Assembly: GCA_041397765.1 (NCBI GenBank)
Contig: JAWKWA010000004.1
Location: 185,508-249,507 of the forward strand
Source of the DNA: JAWKWA01 sp041397765
GTDB lineage: Bacteria; Pseudomonadota; Alphaproteobacteria; Rhizobiales; Hyphomicrobiaceae
DNA: 64,000 bases
Reading direction: 5' to 3'
Positions 62,843 to 64,000 of the stretch are shown in pieces (position 1 is the first letter of the stretch; each line of letters begins with the position of its first letter). The notes beneath the pieces are model-generated. The model made no database searches, was not told the origin of the DNA, and saw nothing but the letters and a program-made list of their open reading frames with translations. Both the position numbers and the translations under genes were made by a program.

Positions 62843-63664
62843 TCAGTTCAGATAGCCGCTCTGGCCGAGGTCGACCACGAAGCCGAGAAGCGCAAGGCCG
62901 AGCACCACGAAGGCGATGTAGTACATCAGCTTGTGGTTGCCGGAGATCATCCGCTCATATTGCTCGGCCGTGACCGGCTGGCCGGCCGCGGTGATCTCGC
63001 CGGCCTTGTCCCAGGGCGGGGTGGTCCCGTGCATGGCCGCCACCGCATGGCTGCCGACCCGCACGATGCCCTTGTCCGACACCGGAACGCCGGCCCGCCG
63101 GGCGATCTCCTCGGCGATCTCCCCGACCTTGAAGCTGGAATCCTCCGAGGTCTCGTGCTGGTAGCCGAGATGGATGCGCTCGCCGTCCTTGGTGACGACG
63201 CAGGCCGCCTTGAGGAGCGTCGGCACGCCGGCCGCCTTGTAGATCTCGCCCCGGGTCTCGACCGCGGCCACCTGATCATAGGGGATCTTGCGCTTCACAT
63301 AGGAGAGGGTCGGCGTCGAGCCGCGCCAAACCGGGACGCACAGGCCGACCGCCGTCTCGCCGAGGTCGACGCGCTTGCGATAGGTGTAGACGACATGGGC
63401 GATCAGCAGCAGCAGGCAGACGCCATAGATCGCGATGGCGATGGCGAGGGTCAGGGCGTTGCCGAGAATGCCGTGGCTCAGCCAGAAGACGAGCGTCGCC
63501 ACCATGGCGACGAAGAAGAAGCCGAGCAGCAGCATGGCTGCCGTCAGCCAGAACTTCATGCCGGCGCCGGTCTTGTAGATCGTGCGCGGGCCGGCCGGCC
63601 GCACTACCTCGGCCACTCCTGCGGTCGCCGTCTCACCGGCGGACGCTTCCACCTGTTCCGTCAT
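62843..63664 (-). CDS. Membrane protein with cytoplasmic bPH-like domain, function unknown
   Basis: A 273-residue protein. Two transmembrane helices lie at about 37-65 (WLTAAMLLLGFFFVAMVATL) and 70-95 (LTLAIAIAIYGVCLLLLIAHVV) and one near the C-terminus (YYIAFVVLGLALLGFVVDL). The segment between contains KRVDLGETAVGLCVPVWRG, IPYDQVAAVETRGEIYKAAG and TKDGERIHLGYQHETSED, which looks like a beta-rich PH-type domain (inference from strand pattern). The start at 63664 gives MTEQVEASAGETAT. It is divergent from msrA. I do not recognise a named family. Confidence 0.75.
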   Translation of the reverse strand: MTEQVEASAGETATAGVAEVVRPAGPRTIYKTGAGMKFWLTAAMLLLGFFFVAMVATLVFWLSHGILGNALTLAIAIAIYGVCLLLLIAHVVYTYRKRVDLGETAVGLCVPVWRGSTPTLSYVKRKIPYDQVAAVETRGEIYKAAGVPTLLKAACVVTKDGERIHLGYQHETSEDSSFKVGEIAEEIARRAGVPVSDKGIVRVGSHAVAAMHGTTPPWDKAGEITAAGQPVTAEQYERMISGNHKLMYYIAFVVLGLALLGFVVDLGQSGYLN

Positions 63665-63915
63665 CGCGGACGCTCCTCGCTCGCTGGCTCATGACCCCGA
63701 CCAGAGACGGCGCAGCCGCCCTCGCGGCGTCTTCTGTAGATCCGATCCGGGTTCCTGCCGGCCCGTGGCTAGCGGGACCTCGATCCCGCCGGCATCCTCG
63801 AGGAGCCAGCCGGATGCTGCACTCCCGATCATTTGATCGGCCGTTGACGAGCCTGCCGGGACGGGAACCCCTATATCCAAGGCCGACATCATAGCCGCCA
63901 ACCGTGGAGACCGCC

Positions 63916-64000
63916 ATGCTGCTCGCCCGCACGCGAATGCCGACCCCGGCCGAGGCGCTGCCCGGCCGGCCCGAGCCGATCCCGACCGCCAGCCACCACT
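63916..64000 (+). CDS. msrA: Peptide-methionine (S)-S-oxide reductase MsrA (3' cut by window)
   Basis: Only 28 residues are visible from ATG 63916 (GGAG ribosome site at 63906). They read MLLARTRMPTPAEALPG then RPEPIPTASHH, closely matching the conserved leader of MsrA proteins, in which PxxAEALPGRxEPIP precedes the GCFW catalytic region. The enzyme reduces methionine-S-sulfoxide in proteins. The catalytic cysteine lies beyond the window, so the assignment rests on the N-terminus alone. The 63665-63915 interval is a divergent promoter region in which I see no gene. Confidence 0.82.
   Translation, partial: MLLARTRMPTPAEALPGRPEPIPTASHH

Noticed and set aside
1..64000. Mobile elements, prophage, tRNA or rRNA genes
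   Set aside because: No transposase, integrase, terminal inverted repeats with target duplications, or RNA-gene structures were recognised on reading both strands.

Overview
This is a high-GC (roughly two-thirds G+C by eye) chromosomal segment. Dense, mostly minus-strand operons, class-typical gene content (ileS-lspA-lipoprotein-M16 peptidase pair, a FixJ-type LuxR pair, a 444-aa glucose-6-phosphate isomerase) and codon usage point to an alphaproteobacterium, most likely of the order Hyphomicrobiales (Rhizobiales). That assignment is an inference from gene content and style. I saw no rRNA, tRNA, insertion sequence, integrase or CRISPR array.

Layout. 1-4.4 kb: three plus-strand genes, namely a Bcr/CflA-type MFS exporter cut by the window edge, an agmatinase-family ureohydrolase broken by a single-base frameshift, and a secreted 5'-nucleotidase-like phosphohydrolase with a terminator. 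A small minus-strand hypothetical gene follows, whose stop codon lies in a 25-bp tandem repeat. 4.6-12.4 kb (minus strand): L-serine dehydratase and a complete branched-chain-amino-acid-type (HAAT) ABC importer headed by a class II histone-deacetylase/acetylpolyamine-amidohydrolase-like enzyme, suggesting uptake and deacetylation of an acetylated amine. 12.7-31.1 kb (minus strand): a type I secretion locus, with membrane fusion protein, peptidase-like-domain ABC exporter and TolC-like channel, next to one 12.8-kb gene for a 4276-residue repetitive RTX adhesin. The adhesin promoter region is a strongly AT-rich island.

31.4-43 kb (minus strand): metallo-hydrolase, mutL, pgi, an inactive/active pair of M16 peptidases, a lipoprotein, lspA (frameshifted) and ileS (with a low-GC in-frame insertion). 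43-45.8 kb: a repeat-rich intergenic zone, a 32-residue membrane peptide and two paralogous LuxR-type regulators with degenerate receiver domains. 46.1-54.1 kb: ribF, two MFS proteins, a BioF2-type acetyltransferase, a small membrane protein, a lipoprotein, a DMT transporter, and rsmD (apparently lacking part of SAM motif I). 54.2-62 kb (minus strand): a surface-glycan cluster with asparagine synthase, two GT4 glycosyltransferases, a DegT aminotransferase and a membrane-anchored nucleotide-sugar 4,6-dehydratase, consistent with making and transferring a 4-amino-sugar. 62.4-64 kb: a small protein with a mirror-symmetric six-cysteine pattern, a membrane protein of unknown function, and the start of msrA.

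Two themes cut across the window. At least two genes (ureohydrolase, lspA), and probably a glycosyltransferase and the ileS N-terminus, are broken by one-base indels, the clearest at a G run; this pattern looks more like consensus sequencing error than biology but needs checking. Two unrelated genes end inside 23-25-bp tandem repeats in which the last sense codons and stop codon are reduplicated.
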